From: Diaporthe sp. PMI_573
Lineage: Eukaryota > Ascomycota > Sordariomycetes > Diaporthales > Diaporthaceae
Direction of reading: 5' to 3'
Length of the DNA: 64,000 nucleotides
Assembly: GCA_021399435.1 (NCBI GenBank)
Contig: JAJTUP010000009.1
Coordinates: forward strand, 1,593,957 to 1,657,956
Part shown: positions 21,992-33,612 of the stretch, in pieces
Layout: each line of letters starts with the position of its first letter
How positions within the stretch are numbered: the first letter of the stretch is position 1
The notes under the pieces: model-generated
Seen by the model: only the letters and a program-made list of their open reading frames with translations
What the model was told of the DNA's origin: nothing
Database searches by the model: none
Position numbers and translations under genes: made by a program

Positions 21992-24900
21992 TTACTCCTC
22001 AGCCATGGTCTGCAACGCACGCGCGTCCAGGCCTGACGTTGCATGCTTAAGGGCTGGGACGCTCCTATGCCGCGAAATAGCACCAACACCAGTCATGATA
22101 GCTGGTGGCGCCGAGGATGGTGGGCCAATAGGCGAGACAGACGCCGGTGAGCTCCGGCGACTCGCCCTCATGGCCAGCATTCGACAAGCTTCGAGCCGCC
22201 TATTCTCGAAATTTTGCGACCGTAGCCGCTCCCTCTCAATGTTCTTGTGCCGCTCCAGGGCATCTAGGTCAGCTTCTTCCAGGCTGTGATCGTATTCTGC
22301 TAGTCTCTTGATGCGATCTTCGGCCTTGCGACAAGACGCATCCAAGGAGTCGGCGAGATCTGACGGGACCAACTCAGCCGCCGTGGCTCGTGGCTGCGAT
22401 GAACCACCCCAGCTGCAGCGAAACACGAGCTTTGCTTTGAGCTGTTCGTCACCATCGCCGGACCTCCAGAACGTCACTAGATCCCCATCGTGCAGTCTGA
22501 CCCAGCTCTTTGAGGGGCCTTTGGGGTTTTTGGGCTCATCAGATGGCAGAACAGTCTTGTTGATCTGTATGCCGTTGGTAGCTTTGGTGGACATGTAGAA
22601 ATAGGAGCCTTCCGCTGCGTTGTTCCATGGGCGGAAGTTCTTGGATGGCTCGTAGCCGTCTCTCCAAAGTATGACTTTCAGAGCATATTTGGGAACCTTG
22701 GACTCCGTCTTTGGTGTGTAGACGTGGGTGTTCTCCAGGGCTCGTCCCCAGGAAATCATGGCCTGGTTGATTGGCAATGAGATACCAGATACGACAGACT
22801 CCTCCGCCGACTCGAGGGTGGCTACGATTCTGTTGAGTGGTGGATCTACTTGAGTCGGAATGACAGTGCCGTGGTCCGGGGGAAGTGTGTCAGGCATGTC
22901 TTCGTCCTCATTGCCCGCGTTGTCCAAGCCCAAGGGTCGATCACTGGACGCATCAGACCTATGTCCCGACGATGCCCTTGACTCGGCGTCGGATGCACTG
23001 CTGCCATGCTCAGGCGGCGGCGGCGTCTGTCCAGCTGCCGGGGGGAAATTCTTCATCGCCAAGTCCCATAGTGCAGATTTTCCCGGAGCAAAAGATTCCC
23101 CTCTGGCTTTCGCTGCTGAAGCGAACGCATCGTGTTGCAGCTGGGTCATCTCTGGATACCTGAGGTGCCAGCTTCGTTCATCTCGTGCATCCCAGTATGT
23201 CGACTTGTGCACAGGCTTATCGATCTGTCTGCTCGAATTCACTCGAGACAGTGGCGGAATTTGTGCATACAGCCCCTGCTCGCTGTCTTCGTCCCAGCTC
23301 ATCGCATCGCCAAAAAGGCTGTCGGACCTGAGTTTCTTGACAGGTGGTCGCACCCTCGGAGTATTGTCGAACTCATCGCTCGTGTCGTATCCGGGCTTCC
23401 TCTTGCTCGTGTTGAAGCTGCTCATATAAGACAACCCATTTGATGGGTGTAGCGATTTCATGTTCAGATGCTCTAACTGGGACTCGGCGCCCTCGAGGTC
23501 CTGAGACTCGGCGTCGAATGTCATGTTGTTGATCTCGTCCAGGGAGCGACTGGCAGACCGATTGCTCTGCGTCAGAGCTGCTGGAACGGCAGCTCGCGGA
23601 GTAGGCTGGGATCTCTTTGTCTGCCGAGGCGTCGAGTCTTCTGACCCAAAGCTGTCCTTGATCTCGGGATCGAGAATTTCTGTTCTGTCCAAACTCACTA
23701 CTGAATCCGGCAGATTCAGACGAGCCGAGGGGATGACCCCTGCACTACCGACGGCTGAGCCGTTGACCTCCCCGAAGAGCTTTGAGCGCTGCTGGTCCAT
23801 CTGACCGAATGTATAATTCTCCTTTTGAGATTCATAGCCATCGTAATGCACATCATCGACCCCTTCCCCGTCATACTGCTCCAGATTGAGGTCGTCATCG
23901 TCAATCACATCATCGCCGACAGGGACCCGTATCGGAGAATCTCTGTCCTGTAGACTCAACTGAGAGGCTTCTTTTTGGAGGCCTTCGTCAACGTCGTCCT
24001 CGTTCGACTGCTGGGAGAATCCTGTCCCCTGTAGCCACGGATGAGACCGAAGCTCCTCTATCGTTGCACGTTGCTCTGGACGTCTCTGTATTATCCGCAA
24101 CAGGAAGTCGATACCATCTTGTGAGATATCCATCTTTTCCAGTGGCTGTGTGTTCAGCTTTTTGGTCATGATCTGGTGAAGGAGTTCGGTATAACTGATA
24201 CCATTCTTTGCAGGAAATGGTGGATCTCCTGTAAGGGTGTAGTATAGCACGCCGCCGAGAGACCATATGTCAATAGCATGGTCGTATCGTTGACCGACGG
24301 GTCTGCGGCGCTGCCTGTTCCTTGGATGCCTGTGGCCGTACTCATCGTATTCTGCAAACTCGTTGTACACCTCCGGAGCGCAGTACAACAGTGTTCCACA
24401 GAAGGTTTTCAAGAAGGTTTGCTCGGTGTCAACCATTTTGGAAAGCCCGAAGTCTGTCAGTTTGACGACGAAAGGATTGAACGAGAGGCAGAGAATGTTG
24501 TCTGGTTTGACGTCACGGTGAGTGATGCTATTGGCGTGCAGGTACGACAGCGCACTGAGCATTTGACTGGACATCTCCCGGACGATGTCTTCTCTCAGCG
24601 GTCCATTCTCGCCGATGAGGCTGCCAAGATCACCGCCCGGAACATACTCCATGATAATGATCATAAGCCGATCACCCCAGTCAATATGCTCAATGTACTC
24701 GACGATATTCGGCTACAGCCGTTAGTACTGGTGTGCTGGTCAGGGTGGTGGGGGGCAAACAAACTTACATGTTTCACCTTCTGCATGATCCTCATCTCGT
24801 TCTCGACCTTCTGATCGAGCACGCCGTTCTTCATGAATTTTCTCTTGTCCAGCTCCTTGGCGGCATACGGCTTCCCGTCGAACTTCGCAGTCACTTTGTA

Positions 24901-25942
24901 TACTGTGGCGAAGGCGCCCTTGCCGATACGCCCAACACGATTGTACCTGTTTGAGCCACTCCACTCTTTGGGCAACCTCCCCATATCCTCCTGCGTGGGG
25001 TCGTCAGGCAGCCGCAGTTGACGTTTGGCTCGTGGTGTCGGCTGTTTTGCTTCGTTTACGGGGAATAAATCCACCTACGCCTTGTTAGCGGCCAAAGGAA
25101 CGGGACGAGAAGCTTCTTCAAACTCACATGTCCCCCTGGTCCAGCTGTTATGGTCTTGGCCGCATCCACAGGCTCGTTCTCCGCGCGGATCTGTTGCAAG
25201 CGCTTCATGTAACGAGTCAGATTCCTTCTATACGTCTCCTCATAATCACCTTCGCGGCGTGGGATCTGCACGATGAAGTCCAGATCGTCCTGGCCCTCGT
25301 GCATGAGAATCTGGATCTTTGAGCCTGGGTTGATAGTCCTGCGCTTCGGTAGCTTCTTTTCTCCTGTTTTTGCTCTATCCCCTTGCCTGGCCTTGAGCAG
25401 GGTTCCATCGACAACCGTCCCGTTTATGGAAGAGTCCTCCAGCATAAGGACGCCGTAGTCATTGAGGTAAATCCGAAAGTGTATGTTGCTAAGCCTCCTC
25501 ATAGGATCGTTGTGGAAGCACACATCACACCTTGTGACATTCCGACCAAACGTGAAGCCCTGCAGAGAATCTTTGACTTGTGCTGAGAGGCGCAAGACCA
25601 AGGCATGCTCCCCAACAAGGTGTGGCATAAGGCTCTGGCCCTCGACTGCCTGTAGATCGGGATGCGCCGCCTCGTCCGCGTCGACCATGTGTTGAGAAGT
25701 TCGCAGGGCCATCTCGCGAAGCTCGGCGCGAGCGCCGTCCGAGTAGGGGAGGAGGAGGCATATTATGTCGGCGATGTCGTCATCTGAAAAGCCCGAGTTC
25801 TGCTTGCCCAGGCGGCGAGGGTCGAGGACATTCTGGGTAGCTAGCAGCGAGGGTTAGTCGGGGAGTTCGTGCTGGCCCGAGCATACACGGTGGAACACAT
25901 ACCCTGCTGGGTCGGCTGGGTCTCAGGGCCATCGGAATCCAT
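21992..25942 (-). CDS. rad53: FHA-domain serine/threonine checkpoint kinase (Rad53/Cds1/Chk2 type)
   Basis: DNA-damage and replication checkpoint effector kinase, by family: it is recruited to phosphothreonine via FHA domains and activated by ATM/ATR-type kinases. Four exons: 25942-25903, 25840-25128, 25074-24769 and 24712-21992. Introns of 62, 53 and 56 nt have GTATGT, GTGAGT and GTAAGT donors; the total is 1,259 residues. FHA1 spans about 95-190 (FGRN, SNIHF, SSINGT). The kinase domain, about 293-580, shows glycine loop GKGAFATVYKV, catalytic HRDVKPDN, DFG, and GTLLYCAPE in the activation segment. A second FHA-like region lies near 1000-1120 after a long Ser/Asp-rich linker. The FHA-kinase-FHA order matches Rad53 rather than single-FHA Chk2; Neurospora MUS-59/PRD-4 are candidate relatives. 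The first exon codes only 13 residues and is supported by in-frame splicing and a TATA-like box 35 bp upstream. It lies upstream of, and in tandem with, the RecQ gene. Confidence 0.9.
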
Positions 25943-25976
25943 TGGGGCCAACAGACACGAAGGCTGAGCTTATAGG

Positions 25977-25984
25977 TTTATATA
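25977..25984 (-). promoter_or_regulatory. TATA-like box of the checkpoint kinase gene
   Basis: On the minus strand this reads TATATAAA within GGTATATAAACC, 35 bp upstream of the chosen ATG. It supports the short first exon, but the spacing implies a very short leader, so alternative transcription starts are possible. Confidence 0.5.
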
Positions 25985-26789
25985 CCAACCCAGCAGCTCA
26001 ATGTCTGCTGCAGCCGTTTGGGGCTGGGGCTTGGGGTCCTGCTTGCTCCAGTTTCGAGACTATTGGAAAGCGCTGCAAGCGAAGGGGTTGGAGCAGCCCC
26101 GGCGGCGGTTTGACGCAACGACGCAGCGAGGTTATCGTCAAGTGCTGCGCAGTCGCGTCACTCGTGCCCGCAGAGTGGAGTCAGCGCACTGGGTTTACGA
26201 TCGCAAGATCGCGCGTGGAGAGCGTTTGGCCGGGCAACGAGCGCACTGGCAGTGGAGTCGAGCCGAGTCGGGGTCGAGCCAAGCTTGCACAAAGAGAACG
26301 GACGCTTGTGTAATACAATTGAACTGCGAGGGAACCGTCGGACTCGAGAAGGGAAAAGAAGAAACCAAAGCAGGAATTTCAGGACTTCTCTACGAGAACG
26401 AATGTGTGGCTTGTCGAGAAAAAGCAAGAGACCGAGACTGACGTTGATTGGAAATACGACAGGTCATGTGGGTTGAGGCAAGGCAAACTGCTGCGATCCG
26501 GAGTGCACATCACGGGGCCTGGCAGGCCGTCACCTCAGCTGCGCAAAAACGGGCGGCACGCGGGGGGGGTGGCCGCGCACGGGGCACGAGGCAGCCGGTC
26601 TGCCCCGGGCGCGCCTAGTTTTTAGCGCGCCGGCTCCCTTCGACTTGGCCTCCTAGGCGTACTACACAGTAGGCATGATGCGGTAGCATATTGCCATCTC
26701 GCGGGGGAGCATTCCGGTCCAGCAGGAACAGCAGTTGTCGAATGAACCCCTGCACGCCCCTCCGAGTTCCCAAGAACCTGGGGCAAACA

Positions 26790-26790
<1 letters not shown>

Positions 26791-26830
<40 letters not shown>
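26791..26830. repeat. (CCAG)n microsatellite
   Basis: About ten tandem CCAG units, expandable by replication slippage. It generates spurious open frames on both strands (Ser-Gln-Pro-Ala on plus, Gly-Trp-Leu-Ala on minus). Confidence 0.9.
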
Positions 26831-27409
26831 AGCCCACCAGCCGAGTCCAGCCCTACCAATAATTCCTCCTGCTACTCACCGATCCCACACCACTCTTGCA
26901 ACCTTAATTCGGCCGGTTGGGTGCCATCGGCCTGAGCCTCTCTGCTAAGTATGCAAATACTTCAGTGCCGAATTGTCGAATGATGTCAACCATAAAATCC
27001 AGGGGATGTGGCGCGATGTGTGTCACCAACCAAGCACGGCACGGCCTCGAGCGCGTTGTTGCCTCGTGAACGAATTTTGAGATGGAAACGATCACCTGCG
27101 CGACTGAGAGGTAGAAAAACATCATAACTTTGCACTGTTGTCGTGCGGCGCAATCGCGACGCGAAATGGAACGAGCCGCCCGGGTGCGCGGCACAGGACA
27201 TGGCGTTAACGCGGAAGACTAGATCTGTTTCGGCCACCAAGGTACACAAGTACACACAAGTACACAAGTACGCCGTCACTCGTCGTCCTGAAAATAACAG
27301 TCGCCATGTTTTCATCTCTTTTTTCATACAGGTCCATGGGTACTACGTACTTCTATGGCATTTTTGTCTCAAAGCCGTTCCTGGAGGCTTCCCCGCCCAG
27401 GATTCACTT

Positions 27410-28522
27410 CTAAGCGACCCTCCACACGACCTTCTCTCCACTAACAGATCCGTCCCTGAAAAGAGACAACGCCTGTTCTGCCCTCTTCAGCAGCGTTTCT
27501 CCCTCCACAAGTCTCTGCTTGTTCGGCCGGATCAAGCCGTCCTTTAAAAGCGCCGGCATAATATCCGGCTGCAGGTGGTACTTGAAGAACTCATTGTCCT
27601 GATAGAAATGAGTCCTCACGCCCCTCAGCTCCACGCCCTCCTTCCACTGTCCCACCAGCACATTGCTCACATCCATCTCGTATGTTGGTGCATCGCTGCT
27701 GCTCGCATGGCTCACAATAACAGGCAGCATGACCGCAACCTTGCTACCCCTCCCCGCGATCTTGCTCAGGGGCGTCAGGGTGCCTTCCAGCGAGCCAATG
27801 CAGTCGATTATGTATGGGATGTGTGGCCCAGAGGATAGAGACTTAACTGCGTCCTCGTTGTTGTAATCAAAGACAGCAGTGGCACCAAGCTCTTTCAGCG
27901 AGTCGTGGTGCTTCGCGCTCGCCACGGCCAGGACGTTTCGATAACCCCAGTGCTTCAGTACTTGCAAAGTATACTGGCCGACGCTACCGGCGGCGCCCCA
28001 TACCAATATTGGCTTGTCGGCCTCGGGTGGTGCCCAGTTCTTGGGGACGGGCCACGGCAGCTCCAGCCCCAGATCCTTAGTAATCGTGTGCATGGCCGTG
28101 CAGAAGTTACTAGGAACGGTGACTGCCTCTTGTGCCGAGACGTTGTTTGGGACCTTGCCGAGGAAGGTCGCCGGGACAGTGATATATGTCTGCATGGGCC
28201 TGTGTTTCTCTTGCTGGAAGGTGAAGCCGAATACTTTGTCATCCACCCTGAGCGTCTTGGAGGACTCAGATAGCGATGGGTCCTTCAGATCCCCGAGCTG
28301 AACCACCGTACCAGCAAAGCAACCAGACATGATGTGTGGTGCCTTGATGAGTAGGCCACCGTCTGCTTGATGTAGGTTCAGCGGTGTTGAGCCAAACCAT
28401 TCGACGCGAACGAGGGCCTCGTCTGTCGATGGGGGAATAGTGTCGACTTGGAATATTTCAAGAGGCGCCCGTGGGGCTACAATGACCACTGCAGGGTGCT
28501 TCGACGAGATGGAGGAAGCCAT
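27410..28522 (-). CDS. MDR-superfamily oxidoreductase (zinc-free, enoyl-reductase/quinone-reductase-like)
   Basis: Intronless, 370 residues, the usual length for this family. The N-terminal half is a GroES-like catalytic domain (EIFQVDTIPPSTDEALVRV; GKVPNNVSAQEAVTVP). Residues 172-190 (ILVWGAAGSVGQYTLQVLK) form the first beta-alpha unit of a Rossmann fold, with AxxGxxG, where NAD(P)H binds. The structural-zinc cysteine quartet and the GHE catalytic-zinc motif of true alcohol dehydrogenases are missing. It therefore probably belongs to the NADPH-dependent zinc-free group that includes stand-alone trans-enoyl reductases and ToxD-like proteins. The substrate is unknown. No polyketide synthase or other biosynthetic partner lies nearby, so a secondary-metabolite role is not supported by context. 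The start MASS is the first ATG of the frame. Confidence 0.87.
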   Translation of the reverse strand: MASSISSKHPAVVIVAPRAPLEIFQVDTIPPSTDEALVRVEWFGSTPLNLHQADGGLLIKAPHIMSGCFAGTVVQLGDLKDPSLSESSKTLRVDDKVFGFTFQQEKHRPMQTYITVPATFLGKVPNNVSAQEAVTVPSNFCTAMHTITKDLGLELPWPVPKNWAPPEADKPILVWGAAGSVGQYTLQVLKHWGYRNVLAVASAKHHDSLKELGATAVFDYNNEDAVKSLSSGPHIPYIIDCIGSLEGTLTPLSKIAGRGSKVAVMLPVIVSHASSSDAPTYEMDVSNVLVGQWKEGVELRGVRTHFYQDNEFFKYHLQPDIMPALLKDGLIRPNKQRLVEGETLLKRAEQALSLFRDGSVSGEKVVWRVA

Positions 28523-29672
28523 TTTGATTCCTAGTCGTGAAGTATAAACGAGCTGGAAGTGTCGAAAGTCCGTCCCCAGTAATCAGAAACGCACGCAACG
28601 GCGGTTGGAGAAAGTGCATCGAGGTCACTCAGGCCTGACAACGCCAACACACCCTCTCATGGGCTTTATAGCATCGAAACCACTCGTCATTGCTGAGAAG
28701 CGAGATTCGATTCCGATCATGGAACTATTCCTCGAGCGGAGTAGTGAGCTTGGCTACTGCGGTGGGGAAGATTTGTCATCCAGAGGCCGACTTACACATT
28801 TGTCAGCCTATGCCAGCGAGTCGAAGGATTCGACAATGATCAAATGTTGTCTCGCGATGCCGAATACCGCGATTATTATGGGGTCTTTGGTCGTCCAAAT
28901 ACTACGCAACGGCAATCGAAAAATCGAACAGGCAGGCACTGCGACCTGGATGCTGGGCTGAGCGTTCTGTGTACGTGGGCACCAGCAGGCTCGGTGTTCT
29001 TCTTTGAGGACATTTGCGCATCTTTGAAGGAAGCCGGGTCTAACCCTGAATACGAAATGCGCGGGACGCCTCTGACGAAGAAAGCTCGTATCTAATTGTC
29101 ATATCCACGGAGTGTATAGTTGTGTCAGAGGGAACGTCACGGTGTGCTCGGCTCGAAGCAATACTAGCATCACTTATACACTGCAGGGCAGCCCAGTCAA
29201 CTCTGTAGACAACAGTTTAATTCTGGATACTAACAAACTTCCATTTTCAGCTCCGAAAAGAGCTTTGCCTCCAAAACATCAATGAGGAAATGCCAATTTT
29301 CAAATTGTTGCCACCCTTCCGAGCACCCAGGTGCGAGTTGCACTCCCTGAATATCATTTGATAACGTCCAGATTTCGAATGTTGAAATCCTGTCTTCAAT
29401 GGTATTCTTCCTTGGCCCTGGCCTTTTGAAGACCGCCCATCCCTTTTTTACCCCAGACCCTCCCCCGGGGATCTAGTCCCCTATAACCGTGAATGTATCC
29501 ATGAAGAACTCCCGAAGACAACACAAGACACCAGCAGCGCCGGCGTCTTGCAAAAATAAAAAGGAAGCCATGAGGCCAGTTGCGAGGCCAGCGGTATCAA
29601 GAAACTCCCTCCCAAGAAACGCTATGCTGCTTATACTCTCGAATCGACGGCCAGAAAGAGAAAAGGATTTGC
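28523..29672. other. Intergenic region upstream of the oxidoreductase
   Basis: It holds the oxidoreductase promoter at the left and, at the right, the 3' region of the small minus-strand gene. Plus-strand ORFs at 28,605-28,961 and 28,844-29,095 lack recognisable domains and overlap in two frames. A decayed gene cannot be excluded, but I cannot support one. Confidence 0.55.
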
Positions 29673-29891
29673 TCAGAGCCTTGAGGGCGGCATCTGCGCG
29701 GCCCAGGCAAAGCTCTGCTTTTCCCTCTCGTCGTATTCGAATGGTGAGGTGCCGATATCCTTGATGGCGTCCTTCATCTTTTGCCTGAAGGAGCGCTTTG
29801 TCTTTGTGGGCTGTTGGGCCGGCTTTTCGAACGAGCACGTGGTTGAGACCGAGTAGGTCGATGGTGCGTAGTCTCTCGTCTGGGAAGGCAT
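29673..29891 (-). CDS. Small basic protein, 72 aa, unknown function
   Basis: I do not recognise a named family. The C-terminal half (KRSFRQKMKDAIKDIGTSPFEYDERE, residues about 32-57) is a compact, charged, amphipathic stretch that looks like a conserved core, while residues 1-30 are Ser/Thr/Gln-rich. There is no signal peptide or membrane span. The open frame extends upstream to 30206, but I chose the ATG at 29891. The upstream ATGs lie at or beyond a TATA-like box near 30,098, and the extra translation is low-complexity. Filamentous fungi carry many small cytosolic proteins of this style. Confidence 0.6.
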   Translation of the reverse strand: MPSQTRDYAPSTYSVSTTCSFEKPAQQPTKTKRSFRQKMKDAIKDIGTSPFEYDEREKQSFAWAAQMPPSRL

Positions 29892-32820
29892 TGTGGCTTG
29901 GACGGGTTGGTTGAGGGCGGTGTTGGTGCGTGAGATGAGAATTGTGAAGGTCCTGGTGATGAGCCTGAATGCGGATATAATATATGCGCAGATGCTTGAC
30001 TTTGAATGGGTCTTGTTGGTGTTTGATACTTTGAGTATTGCTGAGTAGTGGGAGGCAAGAGACAAATGGTAGTCTTGGAGGGTGGACGTGTCCATATTTA
30101 TAAATGTGTGTGTCTGACCAGACATGGGAACGTGGTTATTTCTGACAGTTTCTGTGTGCCACCCATCCCAAGGGCGACCCATAAACATATTGATATCGGA
30201 ATACATGGAGGACGTAATCCTTTGCTCCGCGCCGCACGCACCCTGGGCTACTCAACGCAAGGTTGGGTCAGAATTAGAAAATGTAGTGAAACTTGGCACA
30301 CACACTTGCAAGCAGAAGTCACAGCCCCCTTCCAGTCCTAGGTCCTACGGCGTGGGCTGGGTCGAAAACCTGTTTGGTGAAGTTGGTAGCGGCCCCCAAA
30401 AGCTGCCGCATCGGAGTTCGGAGTACCAGCCGTACTCGTCAGCTCGCAAGGCCCATCCACTGAGATAGGACCACAACCCCAGGGCACGTCCGCAATTAGC
30501 GCCCCAGAGCGTGAGTGATGCCTGATCCTGCAGCACCAGAGCCGGACAAAAATGGTGTGCCTGGCCTGTCATGAGGAGTCGACACGTCCTCCTGAGGCTC
30601 GCAGGTCAGCCCCTACCCTGCATAGGACGCAGAGGGACCCAAGGGCAGGAGTAAGACGGAGCAATCTTTCAGGCGCTAAACCGGTGCCTTGGGAGTTGGG
30701 ACGCACGACTCCGTGGCCGGTGGAGTCATCGGTAAGCGCCCCGGCAGACTAAGGATGCGGTGAGAAAGCTTAATGGGTGCAAGCTCCAACGACGAGAAGC
30801 CATGCTTGTCAACTTTTGTGTTGGCGTCGAGTCCTGGTAAAAAGGCTCCTGGGGCTAGGCACTCCGAATCTGTGCGGCAGAGCCACTGGCCTGACTTGGT
30901 GATAGCAGATCGGCTGAACTCCATGACTCATCTCAGACAGCCATTCAGGCACCTGCAAGCCACTACTAACTATTCTCGTGTACAGCCTCATCGACTATCA
31001 CACAAAAATCTTTTCTCCCCTTTCATTTGAGACTTAGCCTCAAGCAAGTTGACTCAACGGTCAGGGCGCACAGGATGTTTTAGCTCAAAATGGCAACCTC
31101 ACCGAATAGCGGTTGCTGACGCAGATTATGGCAGCAAAGTCCAACGGTACCGGGGCGAAGGGGTGACCGATATGCATTCTACACGCTCATGCACATACAA
31201 TCAGTCAGCCAAGGGGCAGTGCCTAGCGCCGGCACGATTGTGTGACACATGCCACATGTTTGTTCGTTTTAATCTCTTTTTTTCTACTTGGCAGCCCCTG
31301 CCGTGCAGCCTCACTCGGACAGCTCTAGACAAGACGGGAAAAAGAGTGGCATTGGTTGAATCACCTTCGATCCAAATGCATTTTCGGGCTTCACCATGTC
31401 AGTAGTGCAATTTTCCTGGCTCGTCTTTAGTAAGCGACTACTCAACTCCGAGACCTATCAGCTTCCCAATCTCCACTGGGGGTGGGGGGTTTCCTTCTGC
31501 TAGCGATCTCGGTGACAGCCTGACCGAAAAGCCATGCAGCAACGAAGTTGAGTTATTGTTTCTGATAGTCGGCTGCTGTGCCATGTTCCCATATCTTGAA
31601 ACCCCCCCCCCCAACCCCAAAGGCGTGTCACAAGGCCACGCCGATCAGTCCGTTGTATTGGTTGTAATTTGGTTGTATCCCGGGAGTCAGGCATTCATAT
31701 CGGACCTATCGCGCAACGGCGCAATGTGTTGCTTTGTGGTCCTTCTAATGCTTACGAAACCGCCGCATGTGCTCTCCGGTCGGAATTCAACGTCCATAAG
31801 CACTAGCAGCAGGTCGACATGTTTCAAAGTATCCAGATGTCCCAAGTATCCACTTCCATAGGATGCGCCGTTCTGGACAACTACAAGGTCAATCGCCCCT
31901 AAACCCTACCTGCTCAAGCTGGTACCCCTGGGTGAAGACTTGGGAGCCTTCCTTTCTGATACTGACCACAAGGATTCATGGCCTGGGCAAGCCCGGGCAT
32001 CTGTTCGTTCATAGAGTGCTAAATGGAAGGTTGATCCAGATCGACTGTCTTGTGGTGGTGGAAGATACATAGTTCTCGTCACCATGAAAAAAGCTGGTCC
32101 TCCGTGTCTATGGGCTGAAGTCCTCGTCCCAGGCGCTGTGATCACCAGGCAGTGAGATTAATCTGGTCTAATGACGACGAACATCACCTTGCTCGGTCCT
32201 TGGATTGGGTGCCTGATCGACGATTTCGTCCCCTCGGTACAAAATTGGACCGGCTCTGTCAGGAAAAGACTTGGCTTTGACCCACCAGACTCTGCGTACC
32301 TCTATAGTCATCCCTCGAGTTAAGCTGCCCCCAAGTCTGGAATAGTCGTGAGGACAGAGTCTTACTGCGCTCATGGTGAGGTAGAATAATCCTAAGATGA
32401 GCTTTACTGAGTGGAGCTTGGCTCGGTTGAACTTACCCCGTACATAAAAGACACCCTGTATCGGGATATGCCGGCAGCCCGGATTCTGGAGTTGATTCAA
32501 CCGGGCTTTGGGCCTGATAACCAAGCCGGGGTTTGACCCAGCCCACAGGCAGGTCTTGACCAGTACCTGGTCGGGAGCCTCGCGATGCCCCAACTGCCGG
32601 ACAGTGATCAGGCAATCGTACGTACTGGAGTCCTCAGCTGAGGGGGCAGTGCCGCAGTGGTGACCCCGGGAGCTGGGCGCCTTCATGCGGTGGGACTATC
32701 TCCACCTTGCAACACCCGTCCGGCCGAATAAAGCCAGCGATAGCTAGCTGTCCATATCTTCGTCCCTGGTATGCGGTACTTGCGAGGAAGGCCTCTGTTG
32801 TAACTAGTCTTGGGTCGCCG
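29892..32820. other. Gene-poor interval with no supportable gene
   Basis: About 2.9 kb with mixed composition. Short ORFs occur on both strands; the longest is 32168-32686 minus, with no recognisable domain, and it contains a GTAAGT that could be a donor in decayed coding DNA. There is a poly-C run at about 31,602-31,614. A TTGACCAGTACCTGGTCGG near 32,558 looks like an outlying copy of the motif that forms the neighbouring palindrome array. Confidence 0.5.
30095..30102 (-). promoter_or_regulatory. Candidate TATA box of the 72-residue gene
   Basis: On the minus strand this reads TATAAATA within ATTTATAAATATGG, about 205 bp upstream of the chosen ATG. Its position argues against the upstream in-frame starts. 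A second AT-rich patch lies nearer the gene, at about 29,975-29,990. Confidence 0.4.
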
Positions 32821-32822
32821 GT

Positions 32823-33503
32823 TGACCGGTTACCTGGCTGATCGTTGATACCAGTCACGAAACATAATGGTCAATAATGGTCGGACGCTAACCAGTATCT
32901 ATAGCATGATCAGTCACAACAAAGAGAGCGATGACTGGTCAGCGCCCGACACAGGCTAGTCTTGGGAGGATGTGACCAGTCCCAACAGAAGAGCGATGAC
33001 TGGCCAGCGGCCGGCTAGCGTAGTTCTGGAGGGGAGTGACCAGTCGCAACAAGAGAGCGATGACTGGTCACAGGGCCGATCATCATTTCCTGGTACTAGT
33101 AACCAAGGCTGCAAGGCTGTGAATGCCGGCCGCTGACTAATCACAAGTACAGAGTACACTCCCCAACTTGGTTACTGGTGATTCTTTTCCTCTGGCCGCG
33201 CTACTGACCAGTCATCGCTCTTCAATCAGGACTGGTCACGCCACTCCCAAGGCCGCGGCTGACGCCTTCTGACCAGTCATGGCCTCTTTAGTTAGGACTG
33301 GTTACAGCTCCTGACCAGTTATGGCCTCTTCACTTGGGACTGGTTACAGCTCTGACCAGTAATGGCCTCTGGGATGCTGACCAGTATCTATATGTGACCA
33401 GTCCCCGCAGCCATCGAGCTGACCGGTCACTCTGTTGAGGCCAAGTTTCAAGGTCTCCTCCTTCACGGTGACCAGTCATCGCCCTGCCTGTTGGGACCGG
33501 TCA
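32823..33503. repeat. Palindromic TGACCAGTC hairpin array with head-to-head halves
   Basis: About 22 copies of TGACCAGTC/GACTGGTCA or one-base variants in 680 bp. On the left, two full units and part of a third repeat with a 64-66 bp period (CAGTC at 32,911, 32,977 and 33,041). Each has TGACCAGTC, about 17 bp containing CAACA and GAGCG, then GACTGGTCA, so each can fold into a hairpin. From 33,203 onward the units are in reverse-complement orientation (CATCGCTCTT, then CATGGCCTCTT variants), with spacing shortening to 65, 43 and 41 bp. The array thus has a centre near 33,130. Comparable dense subterminal motifs bind transposases in hAT and CACTA elements, but no transposase or terminal repeat was identified, so the identity is open. 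Confidence 0.8.
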
Positions 33504-33612
33504 CCGGGCAGCCCGTCTTCATAAATACTAATTACCGTACTCTCCCCCTCATCACAATCATGGTCCTGACAATCGACTTTAGGGAAAAAAAAACAAGAAG
33601 GGCATCATTCAA

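Larger units (their letters stand above)
25943..27409. other. Intergenic region between oxidoreductase 3' end and kinase 5' end
   Basis: It contains the kinase promoter, a GC-rich stretch with a perfect 7-bp stem hairpin (GGCGCGC...GCGCGCC near 26,607-26,631), a CCAG microsatellite and a short ACAAGTAC repeat near 27,243-27,270. Open frames here come from biased composition and repeats, and I support none as a gene. Confidence 0.6.

Noticed and set aside
29892..30206. N-terminal extension of the 72-residue protein to the ATG at 30206
   Set aside because: The added part is low-complexity, and its ATGs lie at or upstream of the TATA-like box at 30,095-30,102.
32168..32686. 172-codon minus-strand ORF
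   Set aside because: No recognisable domain; it includes a splice-donor-like GTAAGT but no convincing exon partner. Possibly decayed coding DNA, not supportable as a gene.
32823..33503. CRISPR array
   Set aside because: The regular repeats look superficially similar, but the host is a fungus, the intervening sequences are themselves repeated, and orientation flips in the middle.
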